From an uncultured Clostridia bacterium (GTDB lineage Bacteria > Bacillota > Clostridia > Christensenellales > Borkfalkiaceae): a DNA stretch of 37,303 bases. The position numbers and the translations under genes were made by a program. Position 1 is the stretch's first letter, and each line of letters begins with the position of its first letter. The notes beneath the pieces are model-generated. The model had not been told where the DNA came from and searched no databases. It was given only the letters and a program-made list of their open reading frames with translations. Below, piece by piece: positions 16,462-25,363 of this stretch. The stretch spans positions 1 to 37,303 of the forward strand of contig CANQJJ010000016.1 of NCBI GenBank assembly GCA_947624215.1, in the 5' to 3' direction.

Positions 16462-16734
16462 TTACTTCGCCTTCTCGATGATGTCGGCCACGCGCCAATT
16501 CTTGTCCTTGGAGAGCTTTCTCGTCTCCACGATGAGGACCTTGTCGCCGATGCCGCATTCATTGAGCTCGTCGTGCGCCTTGAATTTGCGCGTGCGGGTG
16601 ATCGTCTTCTTGTAGACGGGATGCTTTGCCTTGTCCGTCACAGCGACGACGACCGTCTTATCCATCTTGTCGGAGACAACGACCCCGACTCTCTCTTTTC
16701 TGAGATTTCTCTGAACAGTGTTTTTTGCTTGCAC
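16462..16734 (-). CDS. rpsQ: 30S ribosomal protein S17 (uS17)
   Basis: A 90-residue 16S rRNA 5'-domain protein. [20 protein letters not shown] is diagnostic. The start codon is GTG, placed after GGAGG; the next ATG is inside the conserved core, so GTG must be used. Confidence 0.96.
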   Translation of the reverse strand: MQAKNTVQRNLRKERVGVVVSDKMDKTVVVAVTDKAKHPVYKKTITRTRKFKAHDELNECGIGDKVLIVETRKLSKDKNWRVADIIEKAK

Positions 16735-16746
16735 TTTGTTGCCTCC

Positions 16747-16938
16747 TTACTTCGCCTTGCGCGCGCGGAGCTCTGTATTCACTCTCGCGATGTCCCGCTT
16801 GCATGTTCTGATCGAAACGGGATTTTCAAGCTGGCCGCTCGCATGGCGGAAACGAAGATTGAAAAGCTCGCTCTTGAGGTCTTGCAGTTTCTTTTCGAGC
16901 TCGACTTCCGTCAGCCCCTTTAACTCATTCCCTTTCAT
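16747..16938 (-). CDS. rpmC: 50S ribosomal protein L29 (uL29)
   Basis: A 63-residue helical-hairpin protein at the exit tunnel, a docking site for SRP and trigger factor. [20 protein letters not shown] and [20 protein letters not shown] are typical. Its ATG shares one base with the rplP stop (TGATG); a GTG one codon earlier is possible. Confidence 0.95.
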   Translation of the reverse strand: MKGNELKGLTEVELEKKLQDLKSELFNLRFRHASGQLENPVSIRTCKRDIARVNTELRARKAK

Positions 16939-17390
16939 CACGCTTCACCGCCTGTCGTATCATTTTCTGCGGCGGGTCCCGCCGTCTCCTTCTTGACGAA
17001 CTTGCACTTGATGGGGAGCTTGTGGGCTGCAAGGCGCATTGCCTCGCGCGCCACGTCCTCGGGCACGCCCGCCATTTCGAACATCACTCTGCCGGGTTTT
17101 ACGACCGCTACCCAGAACTCGACGGCGCCCTTGCCCGAACCCATACGGGCTTCTGCCGGGTGGCGCGTGATCGGCTTGTGGGGGAAGATGTCGATCCAGA
17201 CCTGTCCGCCGCGCTTGATGAATCTTGTCATTGCGATACGGGCCGCTTCGATCTGGTTGGACTTGATCCAGCCCGCTTCCTCTGCGACGAGGCCGTAGTC
17301 GCCGTACGCGACGATATTTCCCTTATGCGCGGTCCCTTTCAGGCTGCCGCGGTGTTGCTTTCTTCTCTTGACTCTCTTGGGGATCAACAT
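16938..17390 (-). CDS. rplP: 50S ribosomal protein L16 (uL16)
   Basis: A 150-residue protein near the peptidyl-transferase centre and A-site t[23 protein letters not shown] and [20 protein letters not shown] are diagnostic. A short polar tail ([16 protein letters not shown]) extends past the usual end near residue 144. It starts 1 nt after the rpsC stop. Confidence 0.97.
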   Translation of the reverse strand: MLIPKRVKRRKQHRGSLKGTAHKGNIVAYGDYGLVAEEAGWIKSNQIEAARIAMTRFIKRGGQVWIDIFPHKPITRHPAEARMGSGKGAVEFWVAVVKPGRVMFEMAGVPEDVAREAMRLAAHKLPIKCKFVKKETAGPAAENDTTGGEA

Positions 17391-17391
17391 A

Positions 17392-18048
17392 TTATCTGCC
17401 TCCTTCCTTCTTCGCGGCCTTGAGGACATCTCCCTTGTAGACCCAGCACTTGACGCCGATCATGCCGAACGTCGTGTGTGCTTCCGCGAAGCCGTATTCG
17501 ATATCGGCGCGGAGCGTCTGAAGGGGAATGGACCCCTCGCTGTAATGTTCGGTGCCCGCGATCTCGCGCCCGTCGAGACGGCCTGAGACCTGCATCTTGA
17601 CGCCCTTTACGCCGGCGCGCATCGTCTTGCCGATGGCCTGCTTCATCGCCCTTCTGAACGAAGTGCGCTTCTCGAGCTGGGCCGCAACGTTCTCTGCGAC
17701 GAGCTGGGCGTCCGCATCGGGCTTTCTCACTTCGGTCACGTTGATGCTGACCTGCTTGCCCTTGGTGAGCTTCAAGAGGTCTTTCTTGATGACTTCGATC
17801 TCTGCGCCCGCCTTGCCGATGAGCACGCCGGGGCGGCCCGTGTGGATGGTCACGACGATCTTGCCCGCCGCACGCTCGATGCAGATGCGGGAGATGGCCG
17901 CCGCGTAGTATTTCTTCTTGATGAATTCGCGGATGTCGTGATCCTCTTTGAGATACACGCTGAATTCCTTCTTATCCGCATACCACTGCGTATCCCAGCC
18001 CTTATTGATGCCGACTCTCAGTCCATGAGGATTTACTTTCTGTCCCAT
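17392..18048 (-). CDS. rpsC: 30S ribosomal protein S3 (uS3)
   Basis: A 218-residue protein of the mRNA entry channel. [20 protein letters not shown] opens it; the type 2 KH domain has [15 protein letters not shown]. The C-terminal domain ([20 protein letters not shown]) is normal. Its ATG shares one base with the rplV stop (TAATG). Confidence 0.97.
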   Translation of the reverse strand: MGQKVNPHGLRVGINKGWDTQWYADKKEFSVYLKEDHDIREFIKKKYYAAAISRICIERAAGKIVVTIHTGRPGVLIGKAGAEIEVIKKDLLKLTKGKQVSINVTEVRKPDADAQLVAENVAAQLEKRTSFRRAMKQAIGKTMRAGVKGVKMQVSGRLDGREIAGTEHYSEGSIPLQTLRADIEYGFAEAHTTFGMIGVKCWVYKGDVLKAAKKEGGR

Positions 18049-18449
18049 TACAGTTCTCCCTCCGCTTTCTTAACGTCAAGAATGACGGTGATGTGGCTCG
18101 TTCTCTTGAGGATGGCGTGCCCTCTGCCCTTGGAAACGGGCTGCATGCGTTTGAGGCTGGTACCGCCGTTCGCATAGCACTCGGCGACGTAGAGGTCGCC
18201 CCTGTCAAGCCCGCGGTTGTGTTCCGCGTTGGCGACCGCGCTCAAAAGCACTTTGCGGGTGGGAGCGGCGCCGCCGTTGGGCATGTGCGCGAGGATGGCG
18301 TCGGCCTCGGCGACCGATTTGCCGCGGATGAGCGCGAGCACCGTCCTCACCTTGTAGGGAGAAATCCTGATATACTTTGCGACCGCGTAGGGGCGCTTGT
18401 CCCTGTTCTCTTCGATGCGCGCGGTCTTCTTTTTCATGTTCGTTGCCAT
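18048..18449 (-). CDS. rplV: 50S ribosomal protein L22 (uL22)
   Basis: A 133-residue tunnel-lining protein. [20 protein letters not shown] and the beta-hairpin end [20 protein letters not shown] are typical. The N-terminus is about 18 residues longer than the shortest family members ([20 protein letters not shown]), with a GGAGG site before the ATG used. Confidence 0.96.
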   Translation of the reverse strand: MATNMKKKTARIEENRDKRPYAVAKYIRISPYKVRTVLALIRGKSVAEADAILAHMPNGGAAPTRKVLLSAVANAEHNRGLDRGDLYVAECYANGGTSLKRMQPVSKGRGHAILKRTSHITVILDVKKAEGEL

Positions 18450-18460
18450 GTCTCTCCTCC

Positions 18461-18739
18461 TTACTTGCCGGGCGTCGTGGACTTCGCGGTGTGGCCGCGG
18501 AACGTCCTCGTGGGAGCAAACTCACCCAGCTTGCATCCGACCATATCCTCGGTGATGTAGACGGGCACATGCTTTCTCCCGTCGTACACCGCGATCGTGT
18601 GCCCCACCATCTGAGGGAAGATCGTCGATGCTCTCGACCATGTTTTGAGCACCTTCTTCTCGTTTGTCTCGTTCATCGCCTCGATGCGCGCAAGCAGCTT
18701 GGCTTCGACATAAGGCCCTTTCTTGACACTTCTCGACAT
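18461..18739 (-). CDS. rpsS: 30S ribosomal protein S19 (uS19)
   Basis: A 92-residue 30S-head protein. [20 protein letters not shown] and [20 protein letters not shown] are diagnostic and the length is standard. Confidence 0.97.
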   Translation of the reverse strand: MSRSVKKGPYVEAKLLARIEAMNETNEKKVLKTWSRASTIFPQMVGHTIAVYDGRKHVPVYITEDMVGCKLGEFAPTRTFRGHTAKSTTPGK

Positions 18740-18754
18740 CTCTCATTCCCTCCT

Positions 18755-19582
18755 TTAATTGATCCTCTTGAGGATGAACTTGCTCGTGGGGTTCTTCTTC
18801 TTTCTCGTCTTGTAGCCGAGCGCGGGCTTGCCCCAAGGCGTCTCGGGACCGGCATGGCCGACAGGGCTCTTGCCTTCGCCGCCGCCGTGCGGGTGGTCGT
18901 TGGGGTTCATGACCGAGCCGCGCACCGTGGGACGGGTGCCGAGGTGGCGGGTCTTGCCCGCCTTGCCGATGCGGATGATCTCATGCTCGACGTTGCCGAC
19001 CTGCCCGATGGTGGCACGGCACCCCGCGGGGATGAGACGCATCTCGCCCGAAGGCATACGGATGGTCGCATAGGCGCCCTCGCGCGCAACGATCTGCGCC
19101 GAGATGCCCGCCGCTCTCGCGATCTGGCCGCCCTTGCCCGGTCTCATCTCGATGTTGTGGACCATGGTGCCGACGGGAATCTCGGAAAGAGGGAGCGCGT
19201 TGCCGACTTTGATGTCTGCGCCCGTGCCGCTCATCACCTTGTCGCCGACGTTGAGGCCGACGGGAGCGAGGATGTATCTCTTCTCGCCGTCCGCATACAC
19301 GAGGAGCGCGATGTTGGCGCTGCGGTTGGGATCGTATTGGATGGACTTCACCGTCGCGACGATGCCGTCCTTGTTGCGCTTGTAATCGATGATGCGGTAT
19401 TTTCTCTTGTTGCCGCCGCCGATGTGGCGCACGGTGATGCGGCCCGCATTGTTTCTGCCGCCCGACTTTCTCTGGTCCTCGAGAAGGGCTCTCTCGGGCT
19501 TCGCCTTGGAGATCTCGCCGTACTGCGGGACCGTCATGAGGCGGCGCGCCGCCGACGTGGGTTTATATCTCTTGACTGCCAT
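18755..19582 (-). CDS. rplB: 50S ribosomal protein L2 (uL2)
   Basis: A 275-residue protein needed for peptidyl transfer and subunit joining. [20 protein letters not shown] opens it. [20 protein letters not shown] near the C-terminus holds the conserved histidine segment. Confidence 0.98.
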   Translation of the reverse strand: MAVKRYKPTSAARRLMTVPQYGEISKAKPERALLEDQRKSGGRNNAGRITVRHIGGGNKRKYRIIDYKRNKDGIVATVKSIQYDPNRSANIALLVYADGEKRYILAPVGLNVGDKVMSGTGADIKVGNALPLSEIPVGTMVHNIEMRPGKGGQIARAAGISAQIVAREGAYATIRMPSGEMRLIPAGCRATIGQVGNVEHEIIRIGKAGKTRHLGTRPTVRGSVMNPNDHPHGGGEGKSPVGHAGPETPWGKPALGYKTRKKKNPTSKFILKRIN

Positions 19583-19597
19583 TTTCCTATCCTCCGA

Positions 19598-19888
19598 TTA
19601 CATCAGCGCGCTGAAGAACTCGATGGCCTTGCTGTCGTCCGTAAGGGTGACGATGGCCTTCTTGGTCGTGGGCGTGTATCCCTCGTTGCGACCCATTCTC
19701 TTGAGCTTGCCGCGCTGGGTGATGGTGTTCACGCTCTTGACCTTGACCGAGAACATCTTCTCGACGGCGATCTTGATCTGCGTCTTGTTGGCCGTCTTTA
19801 AGACGGTGAACGTGTATCTCTTGCCTTCAATGCCGTCCGTCGCCTTCTCGGTGAGAACGGGTTTCAAAATGATATCTTCGGGTGCCAT
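19598..19888 (-). CDS. rplW: 50S ribosomal protein L23 (uL23)
   Basis: A 96-residue exit-tunnel protein that docks trigger factor and SRP. The start [20 protein letters not shown] follows a GAGGAGG site inside the rplD end and its ATG overlaps the rplD stop by one base (TGATG). Confidence 0.96.
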   Translation of the reverse strand: MAPEDIILKPVLTEKATDGIEGKRYTFTVLKTANKTQIKIAVEKMFSVKVKSVNTITQRGKLKRMGRNEGYTPTTKKAIVTLTDDSKAIEFFSALM

Positions 19889-20511
19889 CAGCAATACACC
19901 TCCTCAAGTTTCTTGACCGAGCCCTGCGTGAGGACCACAACGGCGTTCCTGACGACCTCGTAGGTGTTGATCTCATCCACGGAGATGGTCGTGAGGGTGG
20001 GAAGGTTGCGCGCCGCGAGGATGACGTCTGCATCGTGCTCGTCCATGACGACGACGGTGCGCTTGTCGAGGTTGAGCGCCTTGCGGAATGCCTCCATCTC
20101 CTTGGTCTTGGGGGAGGCGACCTTCAACTCGTCCACTACGATGAGCTCGCCGTCTGCCAGCTTCTTGGAGAGAGCAGACTTGAGCGCGCCGCGGCGGGCC
20201 TTGGTGTTCATCTGTTTTGTAAAGTCGCGGGGCTTGGGTGCGAACACGACGCCGCCCTTGATCCACTGGGGAGCTCTCGTCGAGCCCTGGCGCGCACGGC
20301 CCGTGCCCTTCTGTCTCCACGGCTTCACGCCGCCGCCGCGCACTTCCGTGCGGGTGAGGGTGGACTTGGTCCCCTGCCGCCGGTTGGCGAGATAGGTGAC
20401 GACCGCCTGATGAATGAGCGGCTCGTTGTATTCGGCGCCGAACAGCCCGTCGTTCAACTCGATGGTGCCGACCTCCGCGCCTTTCATATTATATACTTTC
20501 ACGTTTGCCAT
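19888..20511 (-). CDS. rplD: 50S ribosomal protein L4 (uL4)
   Basis: A 207-residue protein with the long tunnel loop [20 protein letters not shown] followed by [16 protein letters not shown]. In gamma-proteobacteria L4 regulates its own operon; whether it acts on the structured rpsJ leader here is unknown. Confidence 0.97.
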   Translation of the reverse strand: MANVKVYNMKGAEVGTIELNDGLFGAEYNEPLIHQAVVTYLANRRQGTKSTLTRTEVRGGGVKPWRQKGTGRARQGSTRAPQWIKGGVVFAPKPRDFTKQMNTKARRGALKSALSKKLADGELIVVDELKVASPKTKEMEAFRKALNLDKRTVVVMDEHDADVILAARNLPTLTTISVDEINTYEVVRNAVVVLTQGSVKKLEEVYC

Positions 20512-20528
20512 TGCTTTTCGCTCCTTCC

Positions 20529-21152
20529 TTACTTGACGGTCGTTCTGATCGTAACGATGCTGCCCTTGGGCCCGGGAACGGCGCCCTTGATGAGGATCGC
20601 ATTTCTCTTGACGTCTACGCGCACCACTTCGAGGTTCTGGACGGTGACGTTCTCGACGCCGTATTGCCCTGCGAGGTGCTTATGCTTGAACACGCGCGAG
20701 GGATCGCTGATGGACCCCATGGAACCGGGCTCCCTGTGTACGGGGCCGACGCCGTGCGTCTCTTTGAGGCGGTGCTGGTTCCATCTCTTGATGACGCCCG
20801 TAAACCCGTGCCCCTTGCTGACGCCCGAGACGTCTACATGCTCGCCTGCGGCAAAGAGGTCTGCCTTGACCTCCTGTCCCACCGTGAAGCCATCCATGTC
20901 GCGGACTTCTTTGAGGACCTTGCAGGGTTTTACGCCCGCCTTCTTGAACTGCCCCAGATCGGGCTTCGAAAGGCTCTTTTCCTTGGCTTCGAGGAAGCCG
21001 AGCTTGAGGGCATTGTAGCCGTCGCTCTCCACCGTCTTCACCTGCACGACGGGGCACGGACCTGCCTCGACGACCGTGACGGGGATCACCTTCCCGTCTT
21101 CCGCGAAGATCTGCGTCATGCCGACCTTGCGTCCGATGATTGCTTTACTCAT
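20529..21152 (-). CDS. rplC: 50S ribosomal protein L3 (uL3)
   Basis: A 207-residue early-assembly protein reaching the peptidyl-transferase centre. [20 protein letters not shown] and [20 protein letters not shown] with [20 protein letters not shown] are diagnostic. GGAG precedes the ATG. The 166-nt gap to rpsJ is unusually long and holds a repeat copy. Confidence 0.97.
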   Translation of the reverse strand: MSKAIIGRKVGMTQIFAEDGKVIPVTVVEAGPCPVVQVKTVESDGYNALKLGFLEAKEKSLSKPDLGQFKKAGVKPCKVLKEVRDMDGFTVGQEVKADLFAAGEHVDVSGVSKGHGFTGVIKRWNQHRLKETHGVGPVHREPGSMGSISDPSRVFKHKHLAGQYGVENVTVQNLEVVRVDVKRNAILIKGAVPGPKGSIVTIRTTVK

Positions 21153-21237
21153 TGATAAAGTTCACTCCTATAAATTTTTTATTTGCGAATACCGTTTTTA
21201 CACCAGTATTTCAACAGCTTGATGATATTTTGTTCTG

Positions 21238-21295
21238 CAACAGCGCTCCCGGGGGATACGCGCATTCCGCGCTGCTCCGTTCGGTATGGTAGCTG
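21238..21295. repeat. Diverged repeat module C in the rpsJ-rplC gap
   Basis: GGGGGATACGCGCATTCCGC followed by TCGGTATGGTAG is a diverged copy of the dispersed module GGGGATACACTCGCT ... CGGTATGACAG. It lies within the S10 operon. Confidence 0.6.
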
Positions 21296-21318
21296 GACGA
21301 AACCGGATCCCAAAGGCC

Positions 21319-21615
21319 TCAGAGCTTGACTTTGATGTCTACGCCGGCGGGAAGATGGATGCTGTCGAGGAGCTTCGCGTTGGGGGAGTAGATGTCGATG
21401 ATGCGCTTGTAGGTGCGCAGTTCGAACTGCTCGCGCGAATCCTTATATTTATGCGGGCTGCGGAGGATGGTGACGACCTCACGCTCCGTGGGAAGCGGGA
21501 TGGGTCCCGAGATCTTCGCCCCGCCCTTTTGCATCGTCTCTACGATGCGGCTCGCAGCCTGATCCACGAGCTCGTGGTCATATGCCGACAATTTGATCCT
21601 GATTTTGCTTGCCAT
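21319..21615 (-). CDS. rpsJ: 30S ribosomal protein S10 (uS10)
   Basis: A 98-residue protein that also acts as NusE in transcription antitermination. [20 protein letters not shown] and [20 protein letters not shown] are diagnostic. It is the first gene of the ribosomal cluster, behind a strong promoter and a ~250-nt leader. No rpsL-rpsG-fusA-tuf genes lie upstream. Confidence 0.97.
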   Translation of the reverse strand: MASKIRIKLSAYDHELVDQAASRIVETMQKGGAKISGPIPLPTEREVVTILRSPHKYKDSREQFELRTYKRIIDIYSPNAKLLDSIHLPAGVDIKVKL

Positions 21616-21867
21616 GATGTTTTTTCTCCTTTCCGAACTCTTTTTTGTGTCAACGCATCCGTGCGTGTCGAGGCGTCTTCATCAAAAAAACACTTGCTTT
21701 GCAGTGTTTTTCCGCAAAAGCCTCGGTCCGTCGCGGGAATCGAAGTCCCACACTTGTCAGCGGAAATTATCTGCCGAGGGGCTTTTGCCTCGGATTTGCA
21801 GTAACTTCCCGCCTCAACCCTACACGCCGTGACGACAGCACAAAGAATGTGCCACAGTGACACACGC
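21616..21867 (-). promoter_or_regulatory. Structured rpsJ (S10-operon) leader with attenuator
   Basis: About 252 nt between the predicted start and rpsJ. On the RNA strand CCGAGG can pair locally with CCTCGG (21774-21793), or this region (GCAAAAGCC at 21780-21788) can pair with GGCTTTTGC at 21714-21722. Between them lies GTGGGA-CTTCGAT-TCCCGC. Next comes a terminator-like hairpin (21684-21711). The mutually exclusive pairings resemble attenuation. The ligand is unknown. Confidence 0.6.
21684..21711 (-). terminator. Terminator-like hairpin in the rpsJ leader
   Basis: On the RNA strand: AAAAACACT-GCAAAGCA-AGTGTTTTTTT, a 7-9 bp stem with a T-run, located ~70 nt before the rpsJ ATG. It would have to be read through or disrupted for expression of the whole cluster. 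Confidence 0.65.
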
Positions 21868-21873
21868 TCTACT

Positions 21874-21902
21874 ATCATACCAAAAGACGGCGGCGCTGTC
21901 AA
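21874..21902 (-). promoter_or_regulatory. Promoter of the S10-spc ribosomal operon
   Basis: On the minus strand: TTGACA (21897-21902), 17 bp, TATGAT (21874-21879), with TGG before the -10. Confidence 0.88.
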
Positions 21903-22011
21903 GGCTTTGACGCCGATTTTTGAAAATTTTTCCGTAAATTTTGTCTTTTTTTCGGGAAAACTTCGGAAAAACGGCCTTGGACTTTGTTATATTATAAATT
22001 ATAATATGTTC

Positions 22012-22640
22012 GCGCGCGCGAGGCACTCTAAATAACGTCATGCGCGCGAGGCATTCTAAATAGCGTCATGCTGAACGTAGTTGAAGCATCACCGCATTAT
22101 GAAAGCTAAGGTGACCCTTCGACAGGCTCAGGGTGACGTAATAGAACACCCGAGCCCAACCCGAGCGTCATTCTGACCGACCAAGCCCAACCCGAGCGTC
22201 ATTCTGACCGACCAAGCCCAACCCGAGCGTCATTCTGACCGACCAAGCCCAACCCGAACGTCATTCCGAACAGAGTGAGGAATCTCCGATAAACGCTTAC
22301 ATTGGTATAAGCGGAAACTCCGAGATTCCTCGGCTACGCCTCGGAATGACGTGCTTGTGCGCCCGTGTGAACAACCCTGCGCCCCTGTAAGGGGGTGTGC
22401 GCTTACCACCACGAACCTTCGGTCCCTCATTCCGAACCCCGAAAGGGGTGAGTGAATCCTGAGCGACCAAGTTCCATGAAAACATCAGCATTGGCTGATG
22501 AAGATTCTATTGTGCCAATTCGCTCAGGATACACTCGCCTACGGCTCGGTATGAGGGTCGGACTTTGTTTAAGGGGATACACTCACGCGGCAAGGGCGCC
22601 GCGTTCGGTATGACAGCGTAGACCTAAGTCTCCCTCGGTA
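22012..22640. repeat. Intergenic repeat field
   Basis: There is no gene here. It holds two copies of GCGCGCGAGGCAYTCTAAAT plus CGTCATGC (22012-22070), module B (GTGACCCTTCGACAGGCTCA, then GGGTGACGTA), a 31-bp tandem array (22155-22270), GAATCTCCGATAA / CGGAAACTCCGAGATTCC inverted segments (about 22280-22345), and modules of the CATACCGAGC type. Confidence 0.85.
22155..22270. repeat. 31-bp tandem repeat, three full units plus a partial
   Basis: Units at 22155-22185, 22186-22216 and 22217-22247 are identical, beginning CCCAACCCGAGCGTCATTCT and ending GACCGACCAAG. A diverged partial unit follows to 22270. There are no spacers, so it is not CRISPR. Confidence 0.95.
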
Positions 22641-22659
22641 TGACGCGCTCACCACCACC

Positions 22660-22689
22660 GCGGACATTGTTTGAGGGTACCATGTCCGC
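22660..22689. repeat. Palindromic repeat copy (GCGGACAT...ATGTCCGC)
   Basis: A full hairpin copy in reverse orientation: GCGGACATTGTTTGAGGGTA then CCATGTCCGC. The arms are complementary over 8 bp. It lies just after the membrane-protein gene (stop at 22710). Confidence 0.85.
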
Positions 22690-22709
22690 AACCAAGCCCA
22701 ATCCAAGCG

Positions 22710-23666
22710 TCATTCCTTCCGCACCCGCGCCTTGGAGACAGTGTAGACGACGGCAAGGCTCACATATGCCGCGAGGAGCACACCCATTCCCGCCAAAAGG
22801 GAGACCTCTCCCCAAAATTCTTGCCGAAAAGTCTTGCCCCAATACACGCGGCTCATCACAACCTCGATCGCGGGGTACAAAAAAACCGTGAGCGACAACA
22901 GTGTGAATATGGCTATCGAACAGGCGAACATGGACATGGTATAGGCCTTTTTCGTCCAACAACACAAAAAGTCGAATACAGTGAGCGATAGAACATAACG
23001 CACAAGATAGACGCCGTCGCCCGCGCTGACCACATACATGTTCATGGGCTCCAACCGCCCTGCGTTGATAGGATCGAAGAGGATGGAGAAATTCTTTGAA
23101 AGCCGTATGATGCAGACGGCAAAAATGGCGGCTGTCAGGGAGCAGAACACCGTCCTGCGAAAGGCATTTGCAGGCGCATCGGCGTGATAAATTCCCGCGC
23201 CGCCCCTTCTCATGCGCGCTTTGGAGAGGATGTAGACGGCGGCAAGCACGGCGAAGACGGCAAGCGTTACACCCTCCCCGACGGCGACCGGGATCATGCT
23301 CCTGAGCACCCACGCATCGTTGAGCGTATTACGCATGGAGGCCACATAGTCCAACGTATACGGCCGGAACACGATCGTGAGCACCGTGAGTACCAAGAGA
23401 GCTATCGAACAGGCGAACATGGACATGGTATACCTCTTTTCTGTCATGCAGCAGAGGAAATCGAAGATCGCAAGCGCCAAGACGATCCGCATTCCGTAAA
23501 ATCCTTCGGAGAGCTCGCGCATATCGGGATTGACAAAGACATGCGGACGCCACCCCCCTGCGAACGCCTGAGCGACTTCGACAAGCCCCGTGACGATCTT
23601 ATTTAAGCACACCGCCGAAAGGCACCCGGCGAACACGATCAAAAAGATCCTTCTCAAATCTTTCAT
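22710..23666 (-). CDS. Internally duplicated eight-helix membrane protein
   Basis: A 318-residue integral membrane protein that I do not recognise. It is built from two homologous halves of about 160 residues, each with about four predicted helices. Each half carries FDFLCCxTxKxYTMSMFACSIA. A 32-bp stretch coding for this motif is identical in both halves (22912-22943 and 23401-23432), pointing to fairly recent duplication or gene conversion. The ATG is 6 nt after GAGGGGG and 10 nt after the stop of the XRE-TM gene, so the two form an operon. Function is unknown; the regulator neighbour suggests a stress or envelope role at most. Confidence 0.7.
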   Translation of the reverse strand: MKDLRRIFLIVFAGCLSAVCLNKIVTGLVEVAQAFAGGWRPHVFVNPDMRELSEGFYGMRIVLALAIFDFLCCMTEKRYTMSMFACSIALLVLTVLTIVFRPYTLDYVASMRNTLNDAWVLRSMIPVAVGEGVTLAVFAVLAAVYILSKARMRRGGAGIYHADAPANAFRRTVFCSLTAAIFAVCIIRLSKNFSILFDPINAGRLEPMNMYVVSAGDGVYLVRYVLSLTVFDFLCCWTKKAYTMSMFACSIAIFTLLSLTVFLYPAIEVVMSRVYWGKTFRQEFWGEVSLLAGMGVLLAAYVSLAVVYTVSKARVRKE

Positions 23667-23676
23667 ACGCACCCCC

Positions 23677-24174
23677 TCACATGCCGCCCACGATCGCGAT
23701 CGCAAAGAGAATGAGGAATTGGAGCAGGAAGAACGTGAGCGTTGCGCCGACGGAGATGCCCGCGACCGTCAGGTGTGTGACCTCCCCTATCTGCTTTTCC
23801 CGCCATGCGGCGATCGCGCTGACGGCAAGCCCCGCAATGCACACCGCAAACGACAGGATGAACCCGACGATGGAGAGGATCCTGCACCGCTTTTGCTCGT
23901 CTTTCCGCCTTTTCTGCGCCTCTTCCCCAGACATGCCCCCCTCGTCTTCGCTCTCCTGCGTTTCCTGCGCGGGCAGGGCTTCGCCGAGGAGCAAGTCGTC
24001 GGTACTGATGCCGAAGCTCTTCGCCATCTTGATGACATACTCCGTGTCGGGGAACGCCGCGCCCGTCTCCCACTTTGAGACAGACTGCCGCGAGACGCCG
24101 ATTTCCTCGGCAAGGGTCTCCTGCGACATCCCCCTTTCCGTACGGAACAAATAGATTCTTTCACCGATAGTCAT
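23677..24174 (-). CDS. XRE-family regulator with two C-terminal helices
   Basis: A 165-residue protein. Residues 1-65 form an HTH_3 domain (MSQETLAEEIGVSRQSVSKW). A charged linker (ESEDEGGMSGEEAQKRRKDE) leads to two membrane helices (about 97-124 and 134-162). Such proteins may sense the membrane or bind a membrane partner. It is the first gene of the operon with the duplicated membrane protein. AGGAGG precedes the ATG. Confidence 0.85.
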   Translation of the reverse strand: MTIGERIYLFRTERGMSQETLAEEIGVSRQSVSKWETGAAFPDTEYVIKMAKSFGISTDDLLLGEALPAQETQESEDEGGMSGEEAQKRRKDEQKRCRILSIVGFILSFAVCIAGLAVSAIAAWREKQIGEVTHLTVAGISVGATLTFFLLQFLILFAIAIVGGM

Positions 24175-24193
24175 AGCCGCCTCCTATGCGGAA

Positions 24194-24236
24194 AGTGTAG
24201 CATACCCGCGGGCATTTGTCTACCAACTTGCGTTGG
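24194..24236 (-). promoter_or_regulatory. Promoter and possible operator of the XRE-TM operon
   Basis: On the minus strand: TAGACA (24217-24222), 17 bp, TACACT (24194-24199), with TGC before the -10. CCAAC-TTGC-GTTGG (24223-24236) directly upstream of the -35 is a perfect 5-bp-arm palindrome and a candidate binding site. CCCGCGGG lies in the spacer. Confidence 0.6.
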
Positions 24237-24305
24237 AAATTGCCCGAAAAACCTGTCAACTTTGGTTTACATCCCCCTTTTTTGCCATGATATGCGCTGT
24301 TTTTA

Positions 24306-24335
24306 CGAAAAAAGGACGGCCGAAACCGTCCTTTC
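24306..24335 (-). terminator. Intrinsic terminator of the GGGtGRT operon
   Basis: On the minus strand: AAGGACGG-TTTCGG-CCGTCCTT followed by T's, 16 nt after the stop codon. Confidence 0.92.
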
Positions 24336-24350
24336 CGTGTTGCAATGTTC

Positions 24351-25352
24351 TTACTTGTTCATGCCCTCTTGCACGGCGACCGCGACTGCGACGGTGGCGC
24401 CGACCATGGGGTTGTTGCCCATGCCGATGAGGCCCATCATCTCGACGTGCGCGGGAACGGACGAGGAACCCGCAAACTGCGCATCCGAGTGCATACGGCC
24501 CATCGTGTCCGTCATGCCGTAGGAGGAAGGGCCCGCCGCCATGTTGTCGGGGTGGAGCGTTCTGCCCGTGCCGCCGCCGGAAGCAACGGAGAAATATTTC
24601 ACGCCGTTCTCCACGCACCACTTCTTATAGGTGCCTGCGACGGGGTGCTGGAATCTCGTCGGGTTGGTGGAGTTGCCCGTGATGGAGACACCCACTTTCT
24701 CGAGCTTCATGATGGCCACGCCCTCGGGAACGTTGTCCGCACCGTAGCAGTTGACCTTGGCACGGGGGCCGTCGGAATAGGAGATGCGGTCGGTGACTTC
24801 GACCGTCTCAGTGTAGGGGTCGAAGACGGTCTCGCAGTAGGTGAAGCCGTTGATGCGGGAGATGATCATCGCCGCGTCCTTGCCGAGGCCGTTGAGGATA
24901 ACGCGCAGGGGATTCTTTCTCACCTTGTTGGCGTTCATGGCGATAGAGATGGCGCCCTCTGCCGCCGCGAAGGACTCGTGCCCCGCGAGGAAGCAGAAGC
25001 ACTCGGTCTCCTCCGAGAGGAGCATCTTGCCGAGGTTGCCGTGTCCGCGGCCGACCTGCCTGTTCTCGGCGACGGAGCCGGGGATGCAGAAGGACTGCAA
25101 GCCGATCCCGATGGCCTCGGCCGCTTCGGCAGCCGTGGTGCAACCCTTCTTGATGGCGATGGCCGCCCCTACCGTGTACGCCCAGACGGCGTTCTCAAAG
25201 CAGATGGGCTGTGTGCCGCGCACGAGTTTATCGCAATCGACGCCCTTTTCAAGGCAGATGTCTCTGCACTCTTCGACGGAGGAAATGCCATACTCCCCGA
25301 GCGTCTTCATGATCTTGTCGATCCTTCTTTCATAACCTTCAAACAGAGCCAT
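24351..25352 (-). CDS. GGGtGRT protein
   Basis: A 333-residue cytoplasmic protein of the family named for its signature SGGGTGRT (here 259-265, GGGTGRT). Other conserved stretches are GSVAENRQVGRGHGNLGKML, CFLAGHESFAAAEGAISIAM and GLIGMGNNPMVGATVAVAVA. It has many cysteines (for example C118, C120). Its biochemical role is not known. It is 11 nt downstream of an iron-sulfur scaffold-like gene, and this pairing is recurrent in anaerobes as far as I recall. An Fe-S-linked function is inferred from the neighbour only. Confidence 0.85.
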   Translation of the reverse strand: MALFEGYERRIDKIMKTLGEYGISSVEECRDICLEKGVDCDKLVRGTQPICFENAVWAYTVGAAIAIKKGCTTAAEAAEAIGIGLQSFCIPGSVAENRQVGRGHGNLGKMLLSEETECFCFLAGHESFAAAEGAISIAMNANKVRKNPLRVILNGLGKDAAMIISRINGFTYCETVFDPYTETVEVTDRISYSDGPRAKVNCYGADNVPEGVAIMKLEKVGVSITGNSTNPTRFQHPVAGTYKKWCVENGVKYFSVASGGGTGRTLHPDNMAAGPSSYGMTDTMGRMHSDAQFAGSSSVPAHVEMMGLIGMGNNPMVGATVAVAVAVQEGMNK

Positions 25353-25363
25353 ATCGCACCTCC

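Noticed and set aside
21730-21750. T-arm-like GGGACTTCGATTCCC in the rpsJ leader, suggesting a tRNA or tmRNA
   Set aside because: The invariant G53-C61 pair is missing, no acceptor, D or anticodon arms fit, and no tmRNA tag reading frame is seen. It is better explained as one hairpin of the leader.
21989-22007. AT-only perfect palindrome ATATTATAA-A-TTATAATAT
   Set aside because: It has no adjoining gene start, no T-run context and lies upstream of the rpsJ promoter in repeat DNA; no function can be supported.
22155-22270. Possible CRISPR array
   Set aside because: The units are head-to-tail with no spacers and no cas genes are present.
22624-23313. Overlapping minus-strand ORF inside the duplicated membrane protein
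   Set aside because: It is an alternative frame of the membrane-protein gene, which has the ribosome site and hydrophobic pattern.
22710-24174. Toxin-antitoxin or defence system for the XRE-TM and membrane-protein pair
   Set aside because: No toxin fold or nuclease motif is visible; an eight-helix duplicated protein with a regulator is not enough evidence.
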